The notes under the pieces are model-generated. The model did not search any database, had not been told where the DNA came from, and saw only the letters and a program-made list of their open reading frames with translations. A DNA stretch of 43,711 nt from Planctomycetota bacterium (lineage in GTDB: Bacteria; Planctomycetota; Planctomycetia; Gemmatales; Gemmataceae): contig JAKOSN010000275.1 of NCBI GenBank assembly GCA_029777335.1, positions 1-43,711 of the forward strand, in the 5' to 3' direction. This document shows, one piece after another, positions 17,457 through 27,045 of this stretch. The first letter of the stretch is position 1; every line of letters begins with the position of its first letter. A program made the translations under genes and the position numbers.

Positions 17457-19055
17457 ATGTCGATGCGACTGGAAATGGGAATGAATCTCGGGCTCCAGCA
17501 GAAGATGATGCTGGCTCCCCGCATGATTCAATCCATGGAAATCCTGCAACTGGCCACGCTCGCCTTGCAGGAACGGCTCCAGCAAGAGCTGCAAGAAAAT
17601 CCCGTGATGGAGTTGAAAGAGGCTGCTGGCGAGGATCCCCACTCCATCGATCTCGACTTCACCGGGAGCGAATCGCTTCCCCCCGAGAAGCCTGCGGATC
17701 CGGATCGTGATCCACTGGTGATCGACGAAAAAGGCGGCAACGAACTTGATTTCGACCGCCTCGACGCCCTCAGCCGGGACTGGGAAGACGCCTTCAACGA
17801 GGATCATCGCCCCTCGCGCAATGGTCTGGACGAGGAAGGCGATCGCAAGCACGATGCCATGCAGAACATGGCCGCACGGCCCCAATCGTTGCAGGAATAT
17901 CTCAACGAACAGACTGCCTTTCTGGAGACCACTCCGGACCAGGCCCGCCTGCTCAAGCATGTGATCAGCTGCGTCGATCACACCGGTTATCTGGGCGTGC
18001 GGGTCAAGAAGGACGAGAGCGAGAACGAGGTCTTCGTTCCCATCTCTCTGGAAGAGATTGCCAGCAGTTACGATCAGCCGGTCACCGTGGAGCAGGTCGA
18101 GGAAGTGCTGCAGATGGTGCAGAAACTCGATCCCCCCGGCGTGGGCGCGCGTGATCTGAAAGAATGCCTGCTTCTGCAGGTGACCAACGATACGCCCCAT
18201 GCCGAGGTGGTGCGCACCCTGATTCTGCACCATCTGGAAGACATCCAGCACAATCGTCTGCCGGCCATCCAGAAGAAGACTGGTTACGATCTCCCCATGA
18301 TCAAGGAGGGGATCGAGGCGCTGCGTCACCTCAATCCGCGTCCCGGAGCGATCTTCAACGCCGATAGCAATCGCTACATTGTGCCCGATATTGCCGTGGA
18401 ACGCCGCGACGATGGCACCTACGACGTGCGCTTGCTCGACGACTGGATGCCGAACATCTACATCAGCCGGCGTTACATCGAGATGTATCGCGATCGCAGT
18501 GCCGACCCCAAGACGCGGGAGTATCTCAAGCGCAAGATTCAACAGGCGCAGTGGCTGCAGGAATCGATCGAGCAACGCCGCAACACCCTGGAAAAGGTCA
18601 CCCGCAAGATCATCGAGCATCAGCGCGCATTTCTGGAGAAGGGGCCGGAGTTCATCGAACCGCTCAAGATGCAGCAAATTGCCGACCAGGTGGGAGTCCA
18701 TGTCACCACGGTGTCGCGCGCGGTCGATGACAAGTGGGTGCAAACGCCGCGGGGCGTCTTCCCCTTGAAGCGCTTCTTTGGCGGCGGCACCCACACCGCC
18801 AGCGGTGAGGAGGTGGCCTGGGAAACGATCAAGCAGAAACTGCTGGAGATCATCGGCAACGAGGACAAATCGAATCCGCTTTCGGACGAAGAACTCGTCG
18901 ATCAGCTGGAGAAGTCGGGCTATCCGGTGGCCCGGCGGACCGTGACCAAGTACCGGAAGATGCTTAACATTCCCTCGTCGCGCCAGCGCAAGGACTGGAC
19001 GCTGGCTGCCTCCTCGGCCTCGACCCGGGCGGGGGGACACGACGAGGACGAGTGA
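17457..19055 (+). CDS. rpoN: RNA polymerase sigma-54 factor
   Basis: The 532-residue protein has the Gln/Leu-rich activator-interacting region I (GLQQKMMLAPRMIQSMEILQ), an acidic region II (about 55-125), the core-binding domain, an HTH (QIADQVGVHVTTVSRAV) and the RpoN box ARRTVTKYRK near the C-terminus. The consensus is ARRTVAKYRE, so the box has A-to-T and E-to-K differences, within normal variation. Sigma-54 directs polymerase to -24/-12 promoters and requires an AAA+ activator; one is encoded at 10295-12271. The start could be ATG 17457 or ATG 17463. The stop TGA overlaps a possible GTG start of the next gene. Confidence 0.97.
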   Translation: MSMRLEMGMNLGLQQKMMLAPRMIQSMEILQLATLALQERLQQELQENPVMELKEAAGEDPHSIDLDFTGSESLPPEKPADPDRDPLVIDEKGGNELDFDRLDALSRDWEDAFNEDHRPSRNGLDEEGDRKHDAMQNMAARPQSLQEYLNEQTAFLETTPDQARLLKHVISCVDHTGYLGVRVKKDESENEVFVPISLEEIASSYDQPVTVEQVEEVLQMVQKLDPPGVGARDLKECLLLQVTNDTPHAEVVRTLILHHLEDIQHNRLPAIQKKTGYDLPMIKEGIEALRHLNPRPGAIFNADSNRYIVPDIAVERRDDGTYDVRLLDDWMPNIYISRRYIEMYRDRSADPKTREYLKRKIQQAQWLQESIEQRRNTLEKVTRKIIEHQRAFLEKGPEFIEPLKMQQIADQVGVHVTTVSRAVDDKWVQTPRGVFPLKRFFGGGTHTASGEEVAWETIKQKLLEIIGNEDKSNPLSDEELVDQLEKSGYPVARRTVTKYRKMLNIPSSRQRKDWTLAASSASTRAGGHDEDE

Positions 19056-19075
19056 CCAGGGAAGAAGGACTCACG

Positions 19076-20686
19076 GTGACAGCACACTCCGCTCCTTCCA
19101 CCGCCTCTGGATTGCCCGAGGAGTTTCGGCGTCAGGAAGAACAACTCCGGCTGGGCGGCGGACGACAGGCCAGCGACCGCCAGCACGCCAAGGGGCGGCT
19201 GACGGCCCGCGAGCGCATCGGCCGACTGCTCGACGACAACACCTCTTTCTTTGAGCTGGGATTGTGGGCGGCCTGGGGGATGTACCAGGAGTGGGGCGGT
19301 GCCCCCTCGGCGGGAGTGGTGACCGGCATCGGCACCGTGGCCGGCCGGCAGGTGATGTTGATCGCCAACGATGCCACTGTCAAGGCCGGCGCCTTCTTTC
19401 CCATGACCTGCAAGAAGGTTCTCCGCGCCCAGCGCATCGCCCTGGAGAATCGCCTTCCGCTCCTCTACCTCGTCGATAGCGCCGGCGTGTTCCTCCCCTT
19501 GCAGGACGAGGTCTTTCCCGACGAGGACGACTTTGGCCGAATCTTTCGCAACAATGCGGTGATTTCCGCCGCAGGGGTGCCGCAGTTCTCCGCCATCCTG
19601 GGCAACTGCGTCGCCGGCGGCGGCTATCTCCCCGTGCTATGCGACAAACTGCTGATGACCGAGGGGAGCGGACTTTACCTCGCCGGGCCCGCCCTGGTGA
19701 AGGCTGCCATTGGCCAGGTGGTCGATCACGAGGATCTGGGTGGGGCCCGCATGCACGCCGCCCTCTCCGGCACGATCGACTTTCGCGAACCGGACGACCC
19801 CGCGTGCCTGGAGCGCCTGCGGCGACTCGTCGGGCTGTTGCCAGCCGATCGTCCTCACGTCGATTTTTCGCTTGCTCCGGGACGCCCCGCGACGGATCTC
19901 GCCCGTCTTTTTTCTGGGAATCCCCGCCAGGAATACGACATTCGCGATCTGTTGCCATGCTTTCTCGATGCCGGCCCCTTCGAGGAGTACAAGGCCGAGT
20001 ACGGGCTGACCCTTGTGTGTGGCTATGGCCGCCTCGGTGGGCAACCGGTCGGAATTGTCGCCAACCAGAAAAAGCGCTGTCGTCCACTCGAAGGGCCACT
20101 GCAGTATGGCGGAGTGATTTACGTCGAGAGCGCCGACAAGGCGGCCCGCTTCATCATGGATTGCAACCAGAGCCGCATTCCCCTCCTCTTCTTGCAAGAT
20201 GTAAACGGCTTCATGGTCGGCAAGGAATCCGAGCAGGCTGGCATCATTCGCGCGGGGGCCAAGCTGGTCAACGTGATCGCCAACAGCGTGGTGCCCAAGC
20301 TGACGCTGATTCTGGGCGGTTCGTTCGGCGCGGGCAACTATGCGCTGTGCGGCAAGGCGTTCGATCCGCGTTTGATCCTGGCCTGGCCGACGGCCCGCTA
20401 CGCGGTAATGGGTGGCGAACAGGCAGCCAGCACCTTGCTGGACATCACCATCAGCGCCCTTAAACGAGGCGGCCACGAACCCGACGCCGCCGAGTTGACC
20501 GACCTGCGCCGCAAGGTCGAGGCCAGTTACCAGGAGAAGACCGACATCCGCTATGCCGCTGCGCGCCTGTGGATTGATCGTCTGGTGGATCCGCTCGCAA
20601 CACGACAGGATCTCCTGCTCGCGCTGAGTGTCGCCACCCGCCACGACGACGGCCGTCCCTTCCATACCGGGGTGCTGCAGGTGTAG
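19076..20686 (+). CDS. Acyl-CoA carboxylase carboxyltransferase (beta) subunit, methylcrotonyl-CoA-like
   Basis: This protein transfers carboxyl from biotin to an acyl-CoA. The 536-residue form (GTG 19076, with AAGGA six bases before it) is my choice; a GTG at 19052 that overlaps the rpoN stop would give 544. Both crotonase-like halves are present. DSAGVFLPLQDEVFPDEDDFGRIF resembles the methylcrotonyl/geranyl-CoA carboxylase beta signature more than propionyl-CoA carboxylase. The glycine-rich oxyanion segments VAGGGYLPV and GGSFGAGNYALCG are in place. No biotin carboxylase or biotin carrier gene is near, so the alpha subunit must lie elsewhere. Substrate specificity is inference. Confidence 0.88.
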   Translation: MTAHSAPSTASGLPEEFRRQEEQLRLGGGRQASDRQHAKGRLTARERIGRLLDDNTSFFELGLWAAWGMYQEWGGAPSAGVVTGIGTVAGRQVMLIANDATVKAGAFFPMTCKKVLRAQRIALENRLPLLYLVDSAGVFLPLQDEVFPDEDDFGRIFRNNAVISAAGVPQFSAILGNCVAGGGYLPVLCDKLLMTEGSGLYLAGPALVKAAIGQVVDHEDLGGARMHAALSGTIDFREPDDPACLERLRRLVGLLPADRPHVDFSLAPGRPATDLARLFSGNPRQEYDIRDLLPCFLDAGPFEEYKAEYGLTLVCGYGRLGGQPVGIVANQKKRCRPLEGPLQYGGVIYVESADKAARFIMDCNQSRIPLLFLQDVNGFMVGKESEQAGIIRAGAKLVNVIANSVVPKLTLILGGSFGAGNYALCGKAFDPRLILAWPTARYAVMGGEQAASTLLDITISALKRGGHEPDAAELTDLRRKVEASYQEKTDIRYAAARLWIDRLVDPLATRQDLLLALSVATRHDDGRPFHTGVLQV

Positions 20687-20808
20687 GCCGAGCTGCAAAG
20701 TGGTCTTTCGAGCGAATCTTTGGGTTTCGCTTTCCCAACGGTGACCTAGACTGGTGACAGAATTCGTGCGATCGCCTGTGGTTCCTTCCCCAGAACGAGG
20801 AATGAGCA

Positions 20809-21894
20809 GTGAAGCGACAGACCCTCATGAATGTGCTGGGCTATTTGCTCGCCTTTGGGCTGCTCAGTTACGTTGTCTACTCCAACTGGAAACCGGGCGA
20901 TCCGGCTGGCCTGGCCAGCCTCTGGAACAAGCACGTGGTGGAAGGCGAGCCGGTTCACTGGGGCTTTCTCGCCATTGCCGTCTGCACGCTCACCTATGGC
21001 CTGTGTGTGACCCTGGTGCGCTGGTATCTACTGGTGCGGGCGCAGGATCTGCCATTTCGCCTGGCGGACGCCTTTCGCCTGGGGTTGATTGGCTTCTTCT
21101 TCAACACCTTCCTCCCGGGTTCGGTGGGGGGCGATGTGATCAAGGCGGCTGGCCTGGCGCGCGAGCAGAGCCGACGCACCGTCGCGGTGGCGACCGTAAT
21201 CATGGATCGCGTGATTGCCCTGTGGGGGTTGATCTGGTTTGTCGCCGGCCTGGGGGTGATCTTCTGGTGTTGCGGACTCCTGGAGAACAGCCCGGGGGCT
21301 GAGGCGGCCAAGCACGTGGTGCAGATCGCGGTCACCATCGTCGTGGTCTCGGTCGTCATCTGGCTGCTGATGGGATTGTTGCCCACGGCCAGCGCCGAGG
21401 GGCTCGCGAACTGGCTGGGACGCTTGCCCAGGGTGGGCACCTCCGCCGCAGAGTTCTGGCGCGCCGTGTGGATGTATCGCCTGCGCCAAAAGAGCGTCTT
21501 TCTCACCTTGCTCCTGTCGTGGACGGGGCACGTGGGCTTCGTGCTCACCTTCTATTGCTGTGTGCGCGTGCTCTGGGATCCGGAGGGCGGAGTGCCCATC
21601 CCCACGCTCGCCGAACATTTTCTGATTGTGCCCGTTGGGCTGGTCATCCAGGCGATGCCTCTCTTTCCCGGTGGCGCGGGCATCGGCGAGGCGGGATTTG
21701 GTGGGCTCTACAACTGGTTTGGCTGTGCCGCGTCCACTGCTGTGCTGGGCTCACTGGTGCAGCGCGTGTTGAACTGGATGGGCGGGCTGGTTGGCTTTCT
21801 GGTCTGGCTGCGCATGCGCAGCAAGTTGCCGCAGACGACCGCCGAGGAAGGCACACCGGCAACCGTCGCCGAATCTCCTTTGCCAGTCGCCTGA
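20809..21894 (+). CDS. Flippase-like (LPG synthase TM family) integral membrane protein
   Basis: This 361-residue polytopic protein has about eight hydrophobic helices. The family hallmarks are FFFNTFLPGSVGGDVIKAAGLARE near 95-120 and FPGGAGIGEAGFGGLY near 285-300, as in the lysylphosphatidylglycerol synthase transmembrane/AglD-type family (UPF0104). Members are proposed to move lipid-linked substrates across the membrane; most are uncharacterised. GTG 20809 is preceded by GAGGAATGAGCA. The N-terminus MKRQTLMNVLGYLLAFGLLSYVVY fits a first helix. It lies alone between the carboxylase gene and speA. A possible sigma-70-like TTTCGC-N16-TAGACT is seen at about 20728-20755 but is weak. Confidence 0.85.
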   Translation: MKRQTLMNVLGYLLAFGLLSYVVYSNWKPGDPAGLASLWNKHVVEGEPVHWGFLAIAVCTLTYGLCVTLVRWYLLVRAQDLPFRLADAFRLGLIGFFFNTFLPGSVGGDVIKAAGLAREQSRRTVAVATVIMDRVIALWGLIWFVAGLGVIFWCCGLLENSPGAEAAKHVVQIAVTIVVVSVVIWLLMGLLPTASAEGLANWLGRLPRVGTSAAEFWRAVWMYRLRQKSVFLTLLLSWTGHVGFVLTFYCCVRVLWDPEGGVPIPTLAEHFLIVPVGLVIQAMPLFPGGAGIGEAGFGGLYNWFGCAASTAVLGSLVQRVLNWMGGLVGFLVWLRMRSKLPQTTAEEGTPATVAESPLPVA

Positions 21895-21901
21895 ACGCAC
21901 C

Positions 21902-21930
21902 TTGACGCCTTTCCGAAATGCCCATACAGA
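21902..21930 (+). promoter_or_regulatory. Candidate sigma-70 promoter for speA
   Basis: TTGACG (five of six -35 bases) at 21902-21907 and TACAGA at 21925-21930 are separated by exactly 17 bases. The -10 match is only three of six, so this is a moderate call. It sits just after the flippase-like gene and 116 bases before the speA start. Confidence 0.35.
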
Positions 21931-22045
21931 TGACAGGACGTTTCGCGCCGGAACAGTCCTGCTGTGCTGCTCTCGCGTCTTACCCCAGGGAGCCGCCAGG
22001 GAGCATTTCCCAAGGCTTTCCTCCCACGCTTGCGAGGGTCGTTGA

Positions 22046-24001
22046 ATGGCAAAAAGTGGTCAGACCGAATTGATGGACAAGTGGAAGATCCAGGACGCCC
22101 TGGAAACCTACGGCTGCAAACGCTGGGGTAAAGGGTACTTCTCAATCAACAAGGCCGGCCACGTTACTGTTCATCCCACCAAGCGCCCCGATCACGCCAT
22201 CGATCTGAAGGAACTGATCGACCAACTCCAGGCGCGTGGGATTCAGTTGCCGATCCTGATTCGCTTCACCGATATTCTGCGCCAACGCATTGCCGAGATT
22301 CACGAAGCCTTCACCAAGGCGATCCAGGAGTTTGAATACACCGGCCGCTACATCTGTGTGTACCCCATCAAGGTGAACCAGATGCGCCAGGTGGTCGAGG
22401 AGTTTCTCGACTTTGGCAAGCAGTTCAACTTCGGGCTGGAAGCCGGCTCCAAACCTGAATTGCTCGCCGTGCTGGCGATGACCAACGGCGCGGGGGCCTC
22501 TTCACGCAGCGGCACCGAACCCACGCCCATCATTTGCAATGGGTTCAAGGATGACGAGTTCATCCACATGAGCGTGCTGGCGCGCAAGATTGGCAAGCAG
22601 GTCATTCCGGTCGTGGAGAAATTCAGCGAACTGGAAGCGATTGTGCGCTACGCACAGGAACTCAACGTCCGCCCGGTGATCGGCATTCGGGTCAAGCTGG
22701 CGGCGCGCGGGTCGGGCCGCTGGCGCTCCAGTGCCGGGTATCGTTCCAAGTTTGGCCTCACCCTGACCGAGGCCCTCGAAGCGGTGGAGTATCTCAAGCA
22801 GCGCAAGATGGAGGATTGTCTGCAGCTGGTGCATTTCCACCTGGGCAGCCAGATCACCAACATTCGCAGCATCAAGGGGGCCCTCACCGAGGTGGCGCGC
22901 GTTTATGTCGAACTGCACCGAGTGGGAGCCGGGTTGCAGTTCATCGACGTCGGCGGCGGGCTGGGCATCGATTACGACGGTTCCCAAACCGATTTTGAAT
23001 CGTCGGTCAACTACACCTTGCAGGAATACGCCAACGACGTCGTCTTCCGCATCAAGAGCATCTGCGACGAGGCGGAGGTTCCCCACCCGACCATCATCTC
23101 GGAGTCGGGGCGGGCGGTGGTTGCCTATCACTCCCTGCTCGTTTTCGATGTGCTCGGAACTTCCAATTTCGATCGTTACTCCGTTCCGCCCGAGATTCCC
23201 GAGGATGCGCCGCAGCAGGTGTCCGACCTCTTCGCCATCCATCGCGATCTCAAAAAGAAGAATCTCCTGGAGAGCTATCACGATGCCATCCAGGCGGTCG
23301 ATGAATCGCTGAACGCCTTCAACCTGGGCGCGCTCAAGATCGAGGATCGCGCTCTGGTCGAGCGGCTGTTCTGGGCGGTCTGCGGCAAGATTCTCAAGAT
23401 GACCCGCGAACTCGACTTCATCCCCGAGGAACTCGAAGGGTTGGAGGCGATGCTCTCGGACACCTATTTCTGCAACTTCTCGGTCTTTCAGTCGATGCCG
23501 GACAGCTGGGCGGTCAAACAGCTGTTCCCGATCATGCCCATCCATCGGCTCAATGAGGTGCCCACGCGGCGCGGGGTGCTGGGCGACATCACCTGCGATT
23601 CGGACGGCAAGATCGATCAGTTCATCGATCTGCGCGATGTCCGCAAGACCCTGGAACTCCATCCGTTCACCGGGCAGCCGTACTATCTCGGTGCGTTCCT
23701 CCTGGGCGCCTACCAGGAAATCCTCGGCGACCTGCACAACCTCTTTGGCGATACCAACGCGATCCACATCAGCATGAGCGATGACGGCGAGGTCATGCTC
23801 GACGACGTGATCAAGGGGAACACGGTCAAGGAAGTGCTGGCCTATGTGCAATACTCGGCCGACACGCTGATTGCCCAGATGCGCAAGGAAGTCGAGCGTG
23901 CCTTGCGCGCGGGGATGATCTCGCTCCAGGAATCGCGGCAGTTTCTGCGCTTCTACGAATCGGGGCTGGAAGGCTACACGTATCTTGAGGATCACCACTG
24001 A
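22046..24001 (+). CDS. speA: Biosynthetic arginine decarboxylase
   Basis: SpeA decarboxylates arginine to agmatine with PLP, starting polyamine synthesis in the cytoplasm. The 651-residue product (E. coli about 658) starts WKIQDALETYGCKRWGKGYF, typical of the family. It has the PLP lysine in CVYPIKVNQ (Lys109), VHFHLGSQITNIR and VGGGLGIDYDG in the alanine-racemase-like barrel, and TCDSDGKID in the C-terminal domain, whose Cys belongs to the active site of this fold. GAGGG seven bases before ATG 22046 is the likely Shine-Dalgarno. agmatinase or agmatine deiminase genes are not adjacent. It is followed by pyrD after 12 bases, so the two may be co-transcribed. Confidence 0.97.
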   Translation: MAKSGQTELMDKWKIQDALETYGCKRWGKGYFSINKAGHVTVHPTKRPDHAIDLKELIDQLQARGIQLPILIRFTDILRQRIAEIHEAFTKAIQEFEYTGRYICVYPIKVNQMRQVVEEFLDFGKQFNFGLEAGSKPELLAVLAMTNGAGASSRSGTEPTPIICNGFKDDEFIHMSVLARKIGKQVIPVVEKFSELEAIVRYAQELNVRPVIGIRVKLAARGSGRWRSSAGYRSKFGLTLTEALEAVEYLKQRKMEDCLQLVHFHLGSQITNIRSIKGALTEVARVYVELHRVGAGLQFIDVGGGLGIDYDGSQTDFESSVNYTLQEYANDVVFRIKSICDEAEVPHPTIISESGRAVVAYHSLLVFDVLGTSNFDRYSVPPEIPEDAPQQVSDLFAIHRDLKKKNLLESYHDAIQAVDESLNAFNLGALKIEDRALVERLFWAVCGKILKMTRELDFIPEELEGLEAMLSDTYFCNFSVFQSMPDSWAVKQLFPIMPIHRLNEVPTRRGVLGDITCDSDGKIDQFIDLRDVRKTLELHPFTGQPYYLGAFLLGAYQEILGDLHNLFGDTNAIHISMSDDGEVMLDDVIKGNTVKEVLAYVQYSADTLIAQMRKEVERALRAGMISLQESRQFLRFYESGLEGYTYLEDHH

Positions 24002-24013
24002 GCGCTGCACGCC

Positions 24014-24928
24014 ATGGATCTTTCCGTCACCCTGGGCCGCCTGACGCTCCGTAACCCAATCCTGGTCGCCTCGGGAACGTTTGGCTATGCGCGCGAGATG
24101 GCCAGCGTGGTCGATTTTGCTCGGCTGGGCGGGATCATCCCCAAAACCGTGACGAGTCAGCCGCGTCAGGGCAACCCTCCGCCGCGCACCGTGGAAACCG
24201 CGTCGGGGATGCTCAACGCCATCGGGCTGGACAACGACGGGCTCACGCACTTCCTGCACCATCATCTTCCCTATCTGCGCACTTTGCCGACCGCCATTAT
24301 CGTCAATATCGCCGGCAAAACCGAGGACGAATTTGTGCACATGGCGGAGCAACTCGCTCCGCACGAGGGCGCCGCCGCGGTCGAGTTGAATCTGTCGTGT
24401 CCCAACGTCTCGGGCGGAGTAGATTTTGCCATCGACCCGATCGTCACGCGCCGCGTCGTGCAGCGCGTGCGCCAGGTCTGTCCTCTGCCGGTGCTGGCCA
24501 AGTTAACGCCCAACGTGACGAATCTGGTGCCCATCGCGGCGGCCGCGGCCGAGGCGGGTGCTGATGCGGTGTCACTGGTGAATACCTTTGTGGGGATGGC
24601 GATCGACTGGCGTCGGCGGCGACCGATCCTGGGGAACATCACCGGCGGATTGAGCGGACCGGCGATCAAGCCGCTCGCCCTGCGCGCCGTCTGGCAGGTG
24701 GCGCGCCAGGTGGCCATTCCCATCCTAGGCGTTGGCGGAATTGCCACCAGCGACGATGTGATGGAATTCCTCCTCGCCGGCGCCAGCGCCGTGCAGCTGG
24801 GCACCGTGAACTTTTACGATCCGACGGCCTGTCAACGCGTGGCGGAGGAACTGCCGCGTTGTCTGGAACATCTGGGCGCTGCCAGTGTGCGCGAGGTGGT
24901 CGGCACCTTGCGCTTGCCGGGTTCGTGA
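24014..24928 (+). CDS. pyrD: Dihydroorotate dehydrogenase, class 1 (1B-like)
   Basis: PyrD oxidises dihydroorotate to orotate using FMN. The 304-residue length, NPILVASGTFGYA, the FMN/substrate lysine in IIPKTVT, and the catalytic-cysteine loop ELNLSCPN (Cys129) identify a class 1 cytosolic enzyme; class 2 enzymes use Ser and are longer. The C-terminal phosphate site ILGVGGIATSDDVMEFLLAGASAVQLGT is intact. Class 1B enzymes normally pair with the PyrK electron-transfer subunit, which is not encoded nearby. The speA stop is 12 bases upstream. Confidence 0.95.
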   Translation: MDLSVTLGRLTLRNPILVASGTFGYAREMASVVDFARLGGIIPKTVTSQPRQGNPPPRTVETASGMLNAIGLDNDGLTHFLHHHLPYLRTLPTAIIVNIAGKTEDEFVHMAEQLAPHEGAAAVELNLSCPNVSGGVDFAIDPIVTRRVVQRVRQVCPLPVLAKLTPNVTNLVPIAAAAAEAGADAVSLVNTFVGMAIDWRRRRPILGNITGGLSGPAIKPLALRAVWQVARQVAIPILGVGGIATSDDVMEFLLAGASAVQLGTVNFYDPTACQRVAEELPRCLEHLGAASVREVVGTLRLPGS

Positions 24929-24984
24929 CCGCGGCGTCGGCGAACCGCGATCGTCCTCCCTCTTGCCAGCGAGACAACCTCCCC

Positions 24985-26955
24985 ATGAGCACACCCCTTG
25001 CGCTAACTTCCGTGATCGAGGCGGATCCTACTCTGTTCGAGGTCCAGGTCAGCGCCCCGGGACCTGCCGGCTCGCTGCCGTTGACCGAGGAGATGCTGCG
25101 CCAGGCGCCGAGCGGGGATCTCTTCGGCTGGAGCCAGGATGTCGGTATGGGGTGGGATCCCAGGCAGCTTGGCCGACGCGAGTTTCTGCTCCTCAGCACC
25201 TCGGGCGGACTGCGCAACCCCGATGGGACTCCGGCCGCCCTCGGGTATCACACCGGACACTGGGAGGTCGGTCTGCTGATGAAGGCGGCCGCCGACGAAC
25301 TGCGCGCACTCGGCTGTATCCCCTTCGCGGGGTTCTGCACCGATCCCTGTGATGGCCGCACTCAGGGCACGCCGGGGATGATGGATAGTCTCCCCTATCG
25401 CAATGATGCCGCCCAGGTGCTGCGCCGACTGATTCGCTCACTGCCGACCCGCAAGGGCGTTCTCGGAGTGGCGACCTGTGACAAGGGGCTGCCAGCGATG
25501 ATGATGGCGCTGGCGGCGATGCACGAACTCCCCTGTGTGCTCGTCCCCGGCGGAGTGATGCTGGCGACGGCCGACGGCGAGGATACCGGGAAGGTGCAGA
25601 CGATTGGTGCCCGCTTTTCCCACGGCGAGATAACCCTGGAGCAGGCCGCCGACGCGGGGTGTCGCACCTGTGCCAGTCCGGGCGGTGGCTGTCAATTCCT
25701 GGGGACAGCCGCCACCGCACAGGTCGTGGGGGAAGCACTGGGGTTGTCCTTGCCGCACTCCGCCCTGGCGCCTTCGGGGCAACCGCTCTGGCTCGACCTG
25801 GCCCGCCGCTCGGCGCGTGCGTTGAGCAACCTGGAAACACGCGGCATTCGCACCAGGGACATCCTCACCGAGGCGGCTCTCCGCAATGCCATGACGGTCC
25901 ACGCCGCCTTTGGGGGCTCGACCAACCTGGTGCTGCACCTCCCCGCCATCGCCTATCACGCCGGCATTCGCCGACCGACCGTGGAGGACTGGAGCGCGGT
26001 CAATCGACGCGTTCCGCGTCTGGTCGATGCGCTCCCCAATGGGCCGAGGAATCATCCCACGGCCCATGTCTTCCTCGCCGGGGCCGTGCCCGAGGTCATG
26101 CTTCATCTGCGCCAGCTGGGGTTGCTGGAACTGGGCTGCCTGACCGTCAGCGGAGTCACCCTGGGCGAGGTGCTCGACTGGTGGGAGAAGAGCACCGAAC
26201 GGCACCGCCTGCGTGATCGGCTGCGCACGCAGGAGAAGGTCGACCCCGAGCTGGTGATCATGTCGCCGGAGCAGGCCCGCGCTCGCGGATTGACCTCGAC
26301 CGTCACCTTTCCACGCGGCAATCTCGCCCCGGAAGGGGCCGTCATCAAGAGCACCGCCATCGATCCCAGCGTGGTCGATGCCGATGGCGTCTATCGCAAG
26401 ATCGGTCCCGCGCGGGTGTTTACCACCGAGCGAGCCGCCATTGACGCCATCAAGAGCCACGGTCCCGATCGGATCCAACCGGGAGACATCATTGTGCTGT
26501 GCTGTCGCGGACCGATGGGGACGGGGATGGAAGAGATCTACCAGATCACCTCGGCGCTCAAGCATCTGAGCTTTGGCAAGCAGGTGGCGGTCCTGACCGA
26601 TGCGCGCTTTTCGGGCGTCTCGACCGGCGCCTGCATTGGCCACGTCAGCCCCGAAGCGCTGGCAGGAGGGCCGATCGGCAAGGTGTTCGACGGCGATCGC
26701 ATTCAGATCGTGATCGATCGCACTCGGCTGGAAGGAAGTGTGGATCTGATCGGCGAAAAGGATCGCACCTTCACCCCGGAGGAGGGTGCACAAATCCTGG
26801 CCGCCCGCGCGCCCCGCCCCGATCTGGCGCCCGATCCGCAGCTCCCCGCCGACACACGTTTGTGGGCGGCCTTGCAAAGTGTCAGTGGCGGCATCTGGGG
26901 CGGATGCGTGTACGATGTGGATCAGATCGTGAGCGCGCTACGCCCCCACGGCTAA
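24985..26955 (+). CDS. IlvD/Edd-family dehydratase of the YjhG/YagF D-xylonate dehydratase type
   Basis: The 656-residue protein follows the E. coli YjhG/YagF pattern along its whole length: LPLTEEMLRQAPSGDLFG, DPCDGRTQGTPGMMDSLPYRNDA, VATCDKGLPAMMMALA, CASPGGGCQFLGTA, VHAAFGGSTN, KSTAIDPS and DARFSGVSTGACIGH. Cys122, Cys165 and the CASPGGGC cysteines are the iron-sulfur ligands and active-site residues expected in this family. The predicted reaction is dehydration of a sugar acid (D-xylonate) to a 2-keto-3-deoxy acid. A longer frame to 24859 is open, but the protein similarity begins after ATG 24985. It converges with the minus-strand gene at 27046. No other xylose-oxidation genes are visible, so the true substrate may differ. 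Confidence 0.9.
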   Translation: MSTPLALTSVIEADPTLFEVQVSAPGPAGSLPLTEEMLRQAPSGDLFGWSQDVGMGWDPRQLGRREFLLLSTSGGLRNPDGTPAALGYHTGHWEVGLLMKAAADELRALGCIPFAGFCTDPCDGRTQGTPGMMDSLPYRNDAAQVLRRLIRSLPTRKGVLGVATCDKGLPAMMMALAAMHELPCVLVPGGVMLATADGEDTGKVQTIGARFSHGEITLEQAADAGCRTCASPGGGCQFLGTAATAQVVGEALGLSLPHSALAPSGQPLWLDLARRSARALSNLETRGIRTRDILTEAALRNAMTVHAAFGGSTNLVLHLPAIAYHAGIRRPTVEDWSAVNRRVPRLVDALPNGPRNHPTAHVFLAGAVPEVMLHLRQLGLLELGCLTVSGVTLGEVLDWWEKSTERHRLRDRLRTQEKVDPELVIMSPEQARARGLTSTVTFPRGNLAPEGAVIKSTAIDPSVVDADGVYRKIGPARVFTTERAAIDAIKSHGPDRIQPGDIIVLCCRGPMGTGMEEIYQITSALKHLSFGKQVAVLTDARFSGVSTGACIGHVSPEALAGGPIGKVFDGDRIQIVIDRTRLEGSVDLIGEKDRTFTPEEGAQILAARAPRPDLAPDPQLPADTRLWAALQSVSGGIWGGCVYDVDQIVSALRPHG

Positions 26956-27045
26956 TGGAAGCGGCATCTGTGAAGAGCTCAAGACCCCGTGGCTTGACGG
27001 TCACGGCGCGCCGACGTTTCGGTGTTTGCCGCGGGGGGACGCTTT

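Noticed and set aside
17277..19040. 587-codon minus-strand frame
   Set aside because: Shadow of rpoN; no family match.
22502..24364. 620-codon minus-strand frame
   Set aside because: Shadow of speA and pyrD, which match their families along their full length.
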